Part shown: piece after piece, positions 33,168 to 42,237 of the stretch
Layout: each line of letters opens with the position of its first letter
How positions within the stretch are numbered: the first letter of the stretch is position 1
Source of the DNA: Oceanicola sp.
Lineage (GTDB): Bacteria; Pseudomonadota; Alphaproteobacteria; Rhodobacterales; Rhodobacteraceae
DNA: 64,000 nt
Reading direction: 5' to 3'
Assembly (NCBI GenBank): GCA_017792405.1
Contig: CP051231.1
Span: 3,294,062-3,358,061 of the forward strand
The notes under the pieces: generated by a model
Told to the model about the DNA's origin: nothing
Seen by the model: only the letters and a program-made list of their open reading frames with translations
Databases searched by the model: none
Translations under genes and position numbers: made by a program

Positions 33168-33926
33168 TCAGATGTCCTGCGCCGCCTTCAGCCAGCCCAG
33201 CGTCGGTTCCGTAGGCCCGCCGGGCTTGTACTCCGCCCCCAGCGGAGCCTCCCAGCCAAGCGCCTTCAAGTGCTTGTAGATATGCGCAAAATTCACCTCA
33301 CCATGATCCGGCGCACCCCGGTCCGGCACCGCCGCGATCTGGATATGCCCGATCTTCGGCACGAGCCGCTCCAGCCGGTGGCTCAGGTCGCCTTCCATCA
33401 GCTGTACATGGTAGCAGTCGAACATGATCTTCAGGTTCTCCGCCCCCACCTCGGCCAGAATCGCCTCCGCCTGCGTGGTGGTCGAAAGGAAGTATCCCGG
33501 CGCGTCATAGTGGTTGATCGGCTCGACCAGAATGGTCTTTCCCATCCCCGCCGCCTTGGTACTGGCATAGCCCAGCGCCTCAACAAAGGTGTCATGGTCG
33601 CCGCCAAAACCGGCCATCACATGCACCTTCCCGGTGCCGGTGGCCTCGGCATAGGCCAGCGCCTCGTCAATCGCATCCCGCGCCTCAGCCTCGCGGCCCG
33701 GCACGGCGGAGAAGCCCATTTCGCCAATCGAGGCGTCGCCCCGCGAGGCGTTCAGCCCCAGCATCTCCAGCCCGGTCTCGGCCAGCGCATCGGCCACCTC
33801 GCCTGCGGGCACCGCATAGGGCCAGTGGCACTCCACCGCGTCGAACCCCGCCGCCTTCGCGGCGCGGATCGCTTGCGGAAGCGGCAACTCGCTCCAGAGG
33901 AACCCGAGGTTGGCCGAAAATCTCAT
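33168..33926 (-). CDS. otnI: Hydroxypyruvate-isomerase-family protein, 2-oxo-tetronate isomerase-like
   Basis: A 252-residue TIM-barrel isomerase of the Hyi family. Metal-site residues are visible in ILVEPINHYDAPGYF (Glu), KIMFDCYHVQ (Asp, His), IGHIQIA and a final GAEYKPGG (Glu). Neighbouring OtnC and OtnK genes mark it as OtnI, which isomerises 2-dehydro- to 3-dehydrotetronate. The ATG at 33926 overlaps the aldolase stop by four bases and is preferred over the GTG/ATG region upstream. Confidence 0.85.
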   Translation of the reverse strand: MRFSANLGFLWSELPLPQAIRAAKAAGFDAVECHWPYAVPAGEVADALAETGLEMLGLNASRGDASIGEMGFSAVPGREAEARDAIDEALAYAEATGTGKVHVMAGFGGDHDTFVEALGYASTKAAGMGKTILVEPINHYDAPGYFLSTTTQAEAILAEVGAENLKIMFDCYHVQLMEGDLSHRLERLVPKIGHIQIAAVPDRGAPDHGEVNFAHIYKHLKALGWEAPLGAEYKPGGPTEPTLGWLKAAQDI

Positions 33927-34567
33927 GCGTCCCACTCCAGATCGAACTTGCTGACCAGTGCCTGCACCTGCCCGTCGTCGAGGCCCCGTGCGCCCATGCC
34001 CCGCGTCATCAGCGCCAGCTTGGCCGTGGCTTCCAACTCCTCGATGGCGTTGCAGGCCGCCTCCACGTCCTTGCCTGCCACCACCGGCCCGTGGTTGGCC
34101 AGCATCACCGCAGAGCGCTTGCCCGCCAGCCCGCGCACCGCCTCGCCCATCGCCGGATCGCCCGGCAGGAAGAACGGCAGCAGCTTCACTCGGCCAACCT
34201 GCATCGCGCCATAGGGCGTGAGCGGTGGCAAAAAGTCGTCCTCGTCGGCCTCAAGCATTGAGAGCGCAACCGAGTGGCACGAATGCAGGTGAACCACCGC
34301 CCCCGCCGTGCCGCGCGTGTCATAGAACGCCGTGTGCAGCGCCATTTCCTTGGTCGGTTTGTCACCGCCCACATGCTGCCCCGCGCTGTCGAACCGCGCC
34401 AGCCGCCCCGGATCGAGCCGGCCAAAGCTGGTGCCGGTGGGCGAAACAAGCAGCCCGCCATCCTCGGTTCGGGCCGAGATATTGCCGGTCGAGCCGTGTG
34501 TCAGCCCCCGGTCGAACAGCGACTTGGCCAGCATGCAGAGCTGTTCGCGCAGGGCCGTCTCGCTCAT
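33923..34567 (-). CDS. otnC: Class II aldolase-family 3-oxo-tetronate 4-phosphate decarboxylase
   Basis: A 214-residue class II aldolase/adducin-family enzyme with HGSTGNISAR, SPTGTSFG, the zinc motif HLHSCHS and the later ANHGPVV histidine. In OtnC the same fold decarboxylates 3-oxo-tetronate 4-phosphate to dihydroxyacetone phosphate. It sits between OtnI and OtnK with ATGA overlaps on both sides. The ATG at 34567 is chosen because the longer frame adds a low-complexity Arg-rich leader. Confidence 0.87.
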   Translation of the reverse strand: MSETALREQLCMLAKSLFDRGLTHGSTGNISARTEDGGLLVSPTGTSFGRLDPGRLARFDSAGQHVGGDKPTKEMALHTAFYDTRGTAGAVVHLHSCHSVALSMLEADEDDFLPPLTPYGAMQVGRVKLLPFFLPGDPAMGEAVRGLAGKRSAVMLANHGPVVAGKDVEAACNAIEELEATAKLALMTRGMGARGLDDGQVQALVSKFDLEWDA

Positions 34568-35802
34568 GCCAGCATCCCCAGCGCATCGGAAAAGAAGCTC
34601 TCGGCCCCGAAGTTGCCCGACTTCAGCGCCAGTGCAATCTCCTCGCCGCCGGAGACGCAGCCGCACCACGGCACGCCCGGCGCAATCTCGCGGCCCACGT
34701 CGAGCCGGGTCACGCCTAGCGCCTGCGTGACCGCGCCCGAGGTCTCGCCGCCCGCCACCACGATCCGCCGCGCGCCCTGGTCGCGCGCCTGCACCGCCAG
34801 CGCGGCCAGCGCCTCTTCGACCACTTCGCCAGCGCGCGCCGTGCCGAGTTCGCCCTGCGCCCGGCGCACCGCCTGCGGCTCCGCCGTCGCATAGACGATC
34901 GGCGCCTTGGCCATGTCCTGCTTCGCCAGCCAGTTCGAGGCCGCGCCGTGGCCCTCAGCGGCAAGCACCAGCGGGTCGAGCTTGAAGGCCGGGCCAGAAT
35001 AGGCCGCCACCTGCGCCCGCGTCATCGCCGAGCAACTGCCAGAGAGCACCACCGCCCCCGGCCCAACCTGCGGCACCGTGGCTTCACGGGCGCTGTCATC
35101 CAGCAGGCCCGCTTCGCGGTAGAGCGCCGGCAAAGGCATCGCCAGTGCCGAGCCGCCCGTCATCAGCGCCATGTCACGGCCCGCGCGGGCTATGATCTCG
35201 AGGTCGGCATCAGCCACCGCATCGACGACCACATGCGCCGGGGCCTTGGCCAGCGCCTCGGCCAGCGCCTCCGCGCCGCGCGCTACGGTGAGCCTGTCCA
35301 CCAGCCCCACCTCCCGCGTGACCTGCGGGCCAAGCAGCCGCATCAGGTTGCTGTCGCGCATCGGGGTCAGCGGATGGTCCTTCATCGGGCTCTCCGCCAA
35401 GGGCTGCTGCCCGACGAAGAGGTTGCCCATGAACACCGAGCGACCGTTCTCGGGGAAGGCCGGGCAATACACCGTGCGATCCGCCCCCAGCGCAGCCATC
35501 AGCGCCTCCGCCACCGGGCCGATGTTGCCCTGCGCAGTGGAGTCGAAAGTGCTGCAATATTTCCAGAAAAACCGTTCCGCCCCGGTGCCTTTCAGCCAGT
35601 CGAGCGCGGTCAGCGCCTCCGACACGGCCTCGCTCACCGGCGCAGTGCGGATCTTCAGGGCGACCACCTCGAAGGGCGCATCGCTCTCGCCGTCCTCCGG
35701 CACCCCGATGCGCAGCGAAACCTTCGCCCCGCTCCGCGCCAGCAGGCCCGCCAGGTCGGTGGCCCCCGTGAAATCGTCGGCAATCGCCCCGAAAATGGCC
35801 AT
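34564..35802 (-). CDS. otnK: DUF1537 3-oxo-tetronate kinase
   Basis: A 412-residue four-carbon acid sugar kinase with FGAIADDFTGATDLAGLL at the start, the FFWKYCSTFDSTAQGNIGP substrate motif, and VVAGGETSGAVTQALG in the nucleotide-binding C-domain. The partners OtnI and OtnC follow directly, so assignment as 3-oxo-tetronate kinase is strong. It is the second DUF1537 kinase in the window, only about 3.4 kb from OiaK; both share the family layout but differ in the substrate loop. Confidence 0.88.
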   Translation of the reverse strand: MAIFGAIADDFTGATDLAGLLARSGAKVSLRIGVPEDGESDAPFEVVALKIRTAPVSEAVSEALTALDWLKGTGAERFFWKYCSTFDSTAQGNIGPVAEALMAALGADRTVYCPAFPENGRSVFMGNLFVGQQPLAESPMKDHPLTPMRDSNLMRLLGPQVTREVGLVDRLTVARGAEALAEALAKAPAHVVVDAVADADLEIIARAGRDMALMTGGSALAMPLPALYREAGLLDDSAREATVPQVGPGAVVLSGSCSAMTRAQVAAYSGPAFKLDPLVLAAEGHGAASNWLAKQDMAKAPIVYATAEPQAVRRAQGELGTARAGEVVEEALAALAVQARDQGARRIVVAGGETSGAVTQALGVTRLDVGREIAPGVPWCGCVSGGEEIALALKSGNFGAESFFSDALGMLA

Positions 35803-35803
35803 G

Positions 35804-36601
35804 TTACTCCTCGTGAATTCCGTCAGCCGTGAAGGCCCCGCCCTGGTAAACCACTTGCGGCGCGTCGATGGCGGGCACCTCCTCCATCTGCTCCACCACG
35901 GCGCGGTAATCCTCCGCCCGGTCCTGCGGTTCCCAGCCGAGGAAGCCGACCTCGCGGTTGTCCCACCAGCCGGTCGCGTTGTTGGAGGCGCCGTAGACGA
36001 TCGGGCAGCCGATCTTGGGCGCGCGGAAGACGGCCTCGATCAGCCGCACGAAATCGTCGTAGCTCATCCAGCTCGCCAGCATCCGCCGGTTCTTCGGCTC
36101 GGGGAAGCAGGAGCCGATCCGCACGCTCGCGGTCTCGATGCCGAATTTGTTGTAATACATCGAGGCCATCGCCTCTCCGAACACCTTGCTCACACCATAG
36201 AGCCCGTCCGGCTGCGTCAGCGCATTGGCGTCCAGCCGTGTCGTCTGCTTGTGAAAGCCCACCGCGTGGTTTGAGCTGGCAAAGATCACCCGGTTGCAGC
36301 CCGTGTTCCGGCACGCCTCATAGAGGTTGAACACCCCGTCGATATTGGCGTTGCGGATGACAGACCACGTATCTTCAATCGACCGGCCGCCCAGATGCAC
36401 GATCCCGTCGCAACCGCGCACGAGGTCTTCCACCGCCGCCTTGTCGCCAAGGTCGCACACCACGACCTCCTCGTTCTCCCCGGCGGGCGGCATCTCGACC
36501 ACATCAGAGAGCCTCAGGGTCTTCGCCATATGTTTCAGGCGGTCGCGGCACATCGAGCCAAGGCCGCCAGCGGCGCCGGTGATCAGCAGTCGGTTCATCA
36601 T
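35804..36601 (-). CDS. udh: Uronate dehydrogenase-like NAD-dependent epimerase-family enzyme
   Basis: A 265-residue SDR close to bacterial uronate dehydrogenase, which oxidises galacturonate or glucuronate to the aldarolactone. It has GAAGGLGS at the N-terminus, HLGGRSIEDTW, ASSNHAVGFHKQ and YGVSKVFGEAMASMYY with the catalytic Tyr/Lys, plus the SCFPEP and TGWWDNREVGFLGW motifs. It lies one base before OtnK, after a hydrolase gene. Two adjacent ATGs (36601, 36598) are possible. KdgD and aldarate dehydratases elsewhere in the window fit a uronate-aldarate route. Confidence 0.88.
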   Translation of the reverse strand: MMNRLLITGAAGGLGSMCRDRLKHMAKTLRLSDVVEMPPAGENEEVVVCDLGDKAAVEDLVRGCDGIVHLGGRSIEDTWSVIRNANIDGVFNLYEACRNTGCNRVIFASSNHAVGFHKQTTRLDANALTQPDGLYGVSKVFGEAMASMYYNKFGIETASVRIGSCFPEPKNRRMLASWMSYDDFVRLIEAVFRAPKIGCPIVYGASNNATGWWDNREVGFLGWEPQDRAEDYRAVVEQMEEVPAIDAPQVVYQGGAFTADGIHEE

Positions 36602-36616
36602 AGTCTTCTCTCCCTG

Positions 36617-37399
36617 TCAGGATTTATGCGCATGGGTTTTCAGGAAGGCCAGAGCGGCCTCCCGCATTTCCGCGGTTTCGGCATGGCCGGCTTCCGGTTG
36701 GAAGAAATGGGTGAGCCCCTCCGGCGGCAGCTTGGCCAGTGCAGCCTCGCGGGCGGCCTGCGGCGTCAGCGCGTCCTGCCCGCCATGGGCCACGAAGAAC
36801 GGGCGCGGCGCGATGCGGGCGGCCACATCGCCTTGGTCGCCCATGCGGAGCAGGCCGGGCGCGGTGTACCACGGCCCGTGCCGCGCATGGGCGCCGGTCT
36901 CGATCATGGGTGCGATATCGGCCAGCATGATCAGGCTCACCGCCCCTGCGACCCTCGGCTCCAGCGCGGCGAGCCATGTGCCAAGCCCCGCACCCATCGA
37001 TGCGCCCCAAGTGAAGATCCGTGCCGCATCCACGCGCGGATCGGCGGCCAGATGCTCAAAGGCCCCGCGCTGGTCGGCCAGCATCCGGGCAAAGAGCGAG
37101 CGCCCGCGCCACGCCTCGGCCAGCGACAGCGCCTCTTCGGTGCCCTCGCCCTGCCGCGCGCCAAACCCCGGCATGTCGATGCAATACACCGCGAGGCCCG
37201 CCGCCACCAAGGCCGGTCCGGGTGGCCCGCTTGTCCACCATGCGCCCTCGGTCAGCTCCCGCTTGCCAAGGCCGTATTCGCCTCCGTGGGCATGGCAGTA
37301 GAGCACCGCCGGAAAGGGCCCCGGCCCGTCGGGGCACAAGAACACCCCGCCCGCCAGCGGCTCCGCCGGCGCCCAGCCAACCAGCTCCTCGAAGCGCAT
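36617..37399 (-). CDS. Alpha/beta hydrolase, dienelactone-hydrolase-like
   Basis: A 260-residue alpha/beta hydrolase with an oxyanion segment CHAHGGEYGLGK, the nucleophile elbow GASMGAG, the acid in HGGQDALTP and the His in EAGHAET. No signal peptide. In this operon a lactonase or a carboxylesterase acting on acylated sugar acids is plausible; the substrate is not known. It overlaps the MR-family gene by one base. Confidence 0.8.
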   Translation of the reverse strand: MRFEELVGWAPAEPLAGGVFLCPDGPGPFPAVLYCHAHGGEYGLGKRELTEGAWWTSGPPGPALVAAGLAVYCIDMPGFGARQGEGTEEALSLAEAWRGRSLFARMLADQRGAFEHLAADPRVDAARIFTWGASMGAGLGTWLAALEPRVAGAVSLIMLADIAPMIETGAHARHGPWYTAPGLLRMGDQGDVAARIAPRPFFVAHGGQDALTPQAAREAALAKLPPEGLTHFFQPEAGHAETAEMREAALAFLKTHAHKS

Positions 37400-38577
37400 C
37401 AGGTGTAGCCGTAGGAGCCGTCAGGCCGCACGGGCAACTTGCGCTCCCAATGGATGTAGCGATCAGTCGCGAGGAACTCCTCGTCGATCTCAACACCCCA
37501 GCCGGGCCGGTCGGGGCGCAGCTCCAGATGGCCGTCCACCGGCATGTAGGGGTCTTTCACATAGCCGGCCGCCTCGTCGGTTTTCACCATGTCGCGGGTC
37601 AGGAAGGCCGAGGTGCCCGGCAGCCGGTATTCCAGGATCTTGAAGTTGGGCTGCGCGGCGCAGAAATGCACGTTCACCGCCGTCGCCAGCGGCCCCATCG
37701 GGTTGTGCGGCGCAACGTTGACATAATGCGCCTCGGCAATCGCCGCGATCTTGCGCATCTCCAGCAGCCCGCCCACCGCGCAGATATCGGGCTGGATGAT
37801 GTCCGCCCCCTTCACCGCCAGCAGACGGTTGAACTCGAAGCGCGAATACAGGCTCTCCCCGGTCGCCAGCGGCACCTTGAGCTGCCGCTTCAGATGGCCC
37901 CATGCCTCGATGTTCTCCATCCGCATCGGCTCTTCGTAAAAGAGCGGGCGGAAGTCAGCGAGCGCATTGCCCATTTCCACCGCCTGATAGGGCTCGAAGA
38001 GCCGGGCGTGGGCATCAAAGGCAAACTCCGCATCCGGGCAAAGCTCACGCAGCTCGGCCACCCATTCCTCGGTCTGGCCCAGCACCCGATGCCACGGCTC
38101 GGCATGAATATCGCAGCGATAGGGCGAAAGCTTGAAGGCACTAAGGCCCCACGCCTCCTTGTGCTCCGCCACATGGTCGGCCACCTGCGCCGCATCGGGC
38201 GCCGAGTAGACGCCCTGATACACCCGCACCCGATCGCGCACATGCCCGCCGAGCAGCTTGTAAACCGGCACGCCCAGCGCCTTGGCCGAGACATCCCACA
38301 GCGCGTGGTCGATCCCGGCAATCGCCGCCAGGCCAAGCGCGCCGGGCGGAAAGCGGCTCTGCTGGAGCAGCTTCAAAATCAGCCGCTCAATCCGCGTCGG
38401 GTCTTCGCCCTCGATCTGGAGGTAGAGGTAATCGAGCAGCGGCGGCAGCGCGCGGTCCGGCCCGTGGTTGTAGCACTCGCCCCAGCCGGTGATCCCCTCA
38501 TCGGTATCGACTGCTACGATAACGCGGGGCCGGTTGCCATCGCGCGACATGAAGCTTCGCAAGCCAGTGATCTTCAT
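37399..38577 (-). CDS. Enolase-superfamily sugar-acid dehydratase (ManD/galactonate-dehydratase type)
   Basis: A 392-residue mandelate-racemase-group enzyme. The second-half metal ligands are in FDAHARL (Asp), YEEPMR (Glu) and ATGESL (Glu), and the catalytic His-containing loop is APHNPMGP, as in galactonate/mannonate-type dehydratases. The first-half segment AFKLSPYRCD carries the catalytic-base region. Its product would be a 2-keto-3-deoxy sugar acid. The SMP-30 gene overlaps it by four bases upstream, suggesting a lactone to aldonate to ketodeoxy sequence. Confidence 0.83.
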   Translation of the reverse strand: MKITGLRSFMSRDGNRPRVIVAVDTDEGITGWGECYNHGPDRALPPLLDYLYLQIEGEDPTRIERLILKLLQQSRFPPGALGLAAIAGIDHALWDVSAKALGVPVYKLLGGHVRDRVRVYQGVYSAPDAAQVADHVAEHKEAWGLSAFKLSPYRCDIHAEPWHRVLGQTEEWVAELRELCPDAEFAFDAHARLFEPYQAVEMGNALADFRPLFYEEPMRMENIEAWGHLKRQLKVPLATGESLYSRFEFNRLLAVKGADIIQPDICAVGGLLEMRKIAAIAEAHYVNVAPHNPMGPLATAVNVHFCAAQPNFKILEYRLPGTSAFLTRDMVKTDEAAGYVKDPYMPVDGHLELRPDRPGWGVEIDEEFLATDRYIHWERKLPVRPDGSYGYT

Positions 38578-39440
38578 CCCGCAAACCTCGCCTGCTCAAC
38601 GCCCGTCACGCCGAGGCCGGTGACGGCAAAAAGGTTGCCATCCAGCGCATCCGGCGCATCGGAGCCAATAGAGGTCACATAGAGAATATCGAGGTTGCGC
38701 CCGCCGAACATCGGCTTGGTCGGGCGCTCCACCGGCATGTCGATGATCCGGTCCACCTTGCCCTGCGGCGTGATCCGCACCAGCTGTGCGCCGCTGATCC
38801 CGGCCATCCAGTAGCAGCCATCGGAATCCACCGTGCCACCATCGGGCCGCCCGGCGACCTCGCGAGTGTCAAAGAAGACCCTCCGGTTCGAGGGCGTGCC
38901 GCTTTCGGTATCGTAGTCGCAAGCCCAGATGGTGCGCACCAGCGGATTGCTGTCGGAGTAGTAGAGCGTTGTGCCATCGGGGCAGAAGGCAAGGCCGTTG
39001 GTGGTGTAGACCTTGTCGAAGAAGGGCGTCACCGACCCATCCGTGCCGTAGCGGTAGAACTGCCCCAGTTGCTCCGGGTCGCCGCCATCTTTCATCGTGC
39101 CCGCCCAGAACCGGCCTTGCATGTCGGTGCCGCCATCGTTGAAGCGGTTGCCGGGCCTGTCGGCCTCGGGGTCCGTGAGGAAGGTCTTTGTTAAGGTTTC
39201 CGGGTCATAAAGATAAAAGCCGGACTTCGCCGCCACGATCAGCCCGCCAGCCTCCCGCCGGGCAATGCACCCGACCGGCTCGCCAAAGTCGAACGCCTCG
39301 TCGCTGCCATCCTCCCCGGTGCGGTGAATTTTTCCGCCAGAAATATCGGCCCACCACAGCGCCTGGTCGCCCACGTCCCAAACAGGGCCCTCTCCCAGCT
39401 GCGCCCGGGCGGGCACGGCCACATCAACCGAAACTGTCAT
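38574..39440 (-). CDS. SMP-30/gluconolactonase-family lactonase
   Basis: A 288-residue beta-propeller lactonase with LGEGPVWDVGDQ (Glu), NRFNDGGTDMQGRFWAGTM (Asn, Asp), TNGLAFCPDG and GRPDGGTVDSDGCYW (Asp). Cytosolic, no signal peptide. As the first enzyme gene behind the GntR gene, it could open the lactone made by a sugar dehydrogenase or by uronate dehydrogenase. It is divergent in detail from the other two SMP-30 paralogues. Confidence 0.88.
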   Translation of the reverse strand: MTVSVDVAVPARAQLGEGPVWDVGDQALWWADISGGKIHRTGEDGSDEAFDFGEPVGCIARREAGGLIVAAKSGFYLYDPETLTKTFLTDPEADRPGNRFNDGGTDMQGRFWAGTMKDGGDPEQLGQFYRYGTDGSVTPFFDKVYTTNGLAFCPDGTTLYYSDSNPLVRTIWACDYDTESGTPSNRRVFFDTREVAGRPDGGTVDSDGCYWMAGISGAQLVRITPQGKVDRIIDMPVERPTKPMFGGRNLDILYVTSIGSDAPDALDGNLFAVTGLGVTGVEQARFAG

Positions 39441-39443
39441 GGA

Positions 39444-40169
39444 TCACTCTCCCTTGAACACTCGCCGCTCGGACGCCTCGATATGCTCGGCCATCGCGGC
39501 CCGCGCTGCCTTGGCATCGCCCGCGGCTATCGCGTCAAAGATCCGGCGGTGCTCGTTTCCCATTGAGACCTTGCCCTCCCGGTATCCGGTGGAGCCAAGA
39601 CTGCGCACAAACTTACCGATAAAAAACATCTGCGGCCGGAGCATGCGCAAAGTATCAAGTATGAATCTGTTGTCAGACAACTCCGCGATCCGCACGTGAA
39701 ACCGCGCATCCATGTCGATGGTCGAGGTGCCTTCGCGCACGCTCGCCTCCATGTCTTCCAGCATCGCCTCAAGCGCCGCAACCTCCTCGGGCGTCACCTG
39801 CTGCGCCGCCAGACCGGCGCTCTCGACCTCCAGCATCTTCCGGAAACCGATGTAGGCCGCGATATCATCGATGCTCTGCAAAGGCGCGTATCCGGCACCC
39901 GGCTGGTCACCGCCCCCGCTGATGAACGACCCGGCCCCTTGGCGCGACACGATCAGCCCATCCTCGCGCAACCGCGCAAGGGCAGCACGAATCACGGGGC
40001 GCGATACACCGTGCTCTGCCGAAAGGTCCTTTTCCGCCGGAAGCTTGGCGCCCAGTGTGTAGTGCCCGCTGCGGATCTGCCCGAGCAGGCGGTCGTACAC
40101 CTGATTCTCCAGCCGCCGCGCGTGGGCCGCCTCGCCGCGCGAAGGCACTTCTTTCGACACAGTATTCAT
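39444..40169 (-). CDS. GntR-family regulator (FCD subfamily)
   Basis: A 241-residue regulator with a winged HTH (LPAEKDLSAEHGVSRPVIRAALARL in parts; key motif SRPVIRAALARL) and an FCD domain (MDARFHVRIAELSDN, NEHRRIFDAIAAGD). The ATG at 40169 is chosen because GGGAG lies nine to ten bases upstream; the GTG at 40175 would be too close to it. It is divergent from the peptide-type ABC transporter operon and heads the leftward uronate/tetronate operon. Its likely operator is the palindrome at 40234-40246. Confidence 0.88.
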   Translation of the reverse strand: MNTVSKEVPSRGEAAHARRLENQVYDRLLGQIRSGHYTLGAKLPAEKDLSAEHGVSRPVIRAALARLREDGLIVSRQGAGSFISGGGDQPGAGYAPLQSIDDIAAYIGFRKMLEVESAGLAAQQVTPEEVAALEAMLEDMEASVREGTSTIDMDARFHVRIAELSDNRFILDTLRMLRPQMFFIGKFVRSLGSTGYREGKVSMGNEHRRIFDAIAAGDAKAARAAMAEHIEASERRVFKGE

Positions 40170-40233
40170 TAACACGTTCTCCCGCCCGGAGATGTATCAC
40201 GAGCCTCGAAATTACAACATGAGATAATTTGTT

Positions 40234-40246
40234 TGACAAGTTGTCA
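40234..40246. promoter_or_regulatory. GntR operator in the divergent promoter of the ABC transporter
   Basis: TGACAAGTTGTCA is a perfect 13-base palindrome around a central G, overlapping a TTGACA -35-like element at 40233-40238. It lies 65 bases before the gntR start and 63 before the transporter gene start. TTGTC/GACAA half-sites are usual for FCD GntR regulators. Confidence 0.7.
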
Positions 40247-40308
40247 TCGGAAATGCTGACCTTGTGCCGCTGAGACTCGGAAGAGCGAAAGCACAGGGAG
40301 GAAAATCC

Positions 40309-42231
40309 ATGACACGAAATTGGCGATTCTCGTCAGTGGCCGCGCTTGCCGTCGGCGTATTCTTGCATCCGTTCACCGCTCAGGCAGGCGAAGCGCCCGC
40401 ACTGGCCGAAGCCGTTGCCGCAGGCAACCTGCCGCCCTTGGAAGAGCGGCTGCCAGCCCAGCCCGAGGTGGTAACAGGGCTTGAGAACATCGGCACCTAT
40501 GGCGGCAAACTGCGCCGGATGCTCGGCGGCTCGAACGATCACAACTCCATTCTGCGCATCATTAGCCCGCAGGGTCTGACCCGCTGGAAAGCCGATTTTT
40601 CCGGCGTGGTGCCCAATGTGGCCGAGAGCTGGGAAACCAACGAAGACGGCTCCGAGTTCACCTTCAAGCTCCGCGAGGGCATGAAGTGGTCGGACGGCGA
40701 GCCCTTCACCGCCGATGACGTGGTGTTCTTCGTCAACGACTTGTTGAACAACAAAGAATTCTATCCCAACCCGCCAGCGCGCTTCGTGGTGGCCGGAGAG
40801 CCGATGCAGGCCGAGAAGGTGGATGACCACACGGTCACGCTGAAGTTCGCTGCCCCCTACGGTACCTTCCTGACTGAGCTGGCCACGCCGCTCGCACAGG
40901 AGCCGGTGCTCTGGGCCAAGCACTACTGCCAGCAGTTCCACCCGGCTTACAACGACGACGTGCAGGCCATGGTGGATGAGACCGAGGCGGTCGAAGACTG
41001 GCCCGCGCTCTACCGCCTGAAGTGCGGCGAGGTCGAGGCCCCCAACCGCTGGTCCAACCCCGAGCGTCCCACGCTCGACCCATGGGTGGTTACTGGCGAG
41101 GGCTACTCCGCCGGCTCCACGCAGGTGGTCATGGAGCGCAATCCCTACTTCTGGCAGGTCGACGAGGAAGGCAACCAGCTCCCCTATATCGACACGCTGG
41201 AGATGGGCGTCGCGCAAGACAACGAGGCGGTCGTACTTGAGGCCATCGCTGGCAATATCGACTTCCAGCGCCGGAAAATCTCGAACCCGGCCAACAAGCC
41301 GGTCTTTGCCGAGAACGCCGAGAAGGGCGGTTTCGAGATCCTCGACATGATCAACTCGAACTCCAACTCGATGGCGATCCACTTCAACCACACGCACAAG
41401 AACCCGCAGATGCGCGAGTTCATCCGCAACAAGGATGTGCGCGTGGCGCTGAGCCTCGGGATCGACCGCGAGGAGATCATCGACATCGTCTACCAGGGCC
41501 AAGGCGAGCCCTACCAGATCGGGCCGCGGCCGACCCACGTGCTCTACAACGAGCAACTGGGCAAGCAGCACACCGAGTATGACCCTGACAAGGCCAACGA
41601 ACTGCTCGATGCCGCCGGCTATGCCGAGATGGACGACGAAGGCTACCGCCTGTTCCCCGATGGCACCCGGATCGTGTTCAACGCGCAGTATACCGGCGTT
41701 GAGCAGCCCGACTGGGGCGACAGCCTCGAGATCATCAAGGAGCAGTGGGAAGAGATCGGCATCGAGCTGAACTCGACCTCCGTCGAACGGTCGATCTACT
41801 ACTCGCGTGGTGAAGCCAACGAGCATGATTTCATGGTCTGGGGCGCACCCGGCGGGCTGGACCCGACCCTCTCGCCGCGCGATGTGCTCGCCGTCCATCC
41901 GCAGGCCAGCTGGTTCGGCATCCCCTGGACGCGCTGGTATCTTTCCGGCGGCTCGGAAGGTGAAGAGCCGACCGAGAGCATGAAGAAACGCCTCGCGCTC
42001 TACGACAGCTTCAAGCAGGAGGCCGATCAGGAGAAGGCGCTGGATATCTTCCGGCAGATTCACCAGGAGGCCGCCGACGAGATGGAAATCATCGGCATCT
42101 CCCTAGCCCCCAACCTCGTGGGCGTGGTGAACAAAAACCTGATGAACGCGCCGCGCAGCCTGCCCTCGTCGTGGATGTATCCCGACCCGGGCCCGACCCT
42201 GCCGCAAACCTGGTACTGGCCGGAAAGCTGA
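40309..42231 (+). CDS. Peptide-family ABC transporter substrate-binding protein (SBP_bac_5)
   Basis: A 640-residue periplasmic binding protein with signal peptide (about 1-28, TAQAGEAP). It belongs to the DppA/OppA cluster (NVAESWETNEDGSEFTFKLREGMKWSDGEPFTADDVVF in parts; key motif KWSDGEPFTADDV). It is longer than DppA, similar to Rhodobacteraceae relatives linked to oligosaccharide or sugar-acid uptake. The ATG follows GGGAGGA. It begins a transporter operon; a UUCG hairpin lies between it and the permeases. Confidence 0.9.
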   Translation: MTRNWRFSSVAALAVGVFLHPFTAQAGEAPALAEAVAAGNLPPLEERLPAQPEVVTGLENIGTYGGKLRRMLGGSNDHNSILRIISPQGLTRWKADFSGVVPNVAESWETNEDGSEFTFKLREGMKWSDGEPFTADDVVFFVNDLLNNKEFYPNPPARFVVAGEPMQAEKVDDHTVTLKFAAPYGTFLTELATPLAQEPVLWAKHYCQQFHPAYNDDVQAMVDETEAVEDWPALYRLKCGEVEAPNRWSNPERPTLDPWVVTGEGYSAGSTQVVMERNPYFWQVDEEGNQLPYIDTLEMGVAQDNEAVVLEAIAGNIDFQRRKISNPANKPVFAENAEKGGFEILDMINSNSNSMAIHFNHTHKNPQMREFIRNKDVRVALSLGIDREEIIDIVYQGQGEPYQIGPRPTHVLYNEQLGKQHTEYDPDKANELLDAAGYAEMDDEGYRLFPDGTRIVFNAQYTGVEQPDWGDSLEIIKEQWEEIGIELNSTSVERSIYYSRGEANEHDFMVWGAPGGLDPTLSPRDVLAVHPQASWFGIPWTRWYLSGGSEGEEPTESMKKRLALYDSFKQEADQEKALDIFRQIHQEAADEMEIIGISLAPNLVGVVNKNLMNAPRSLPSSWMYPDPGPTLPQTWYWPES

Positions 42232-42237
42232 CCCTTC

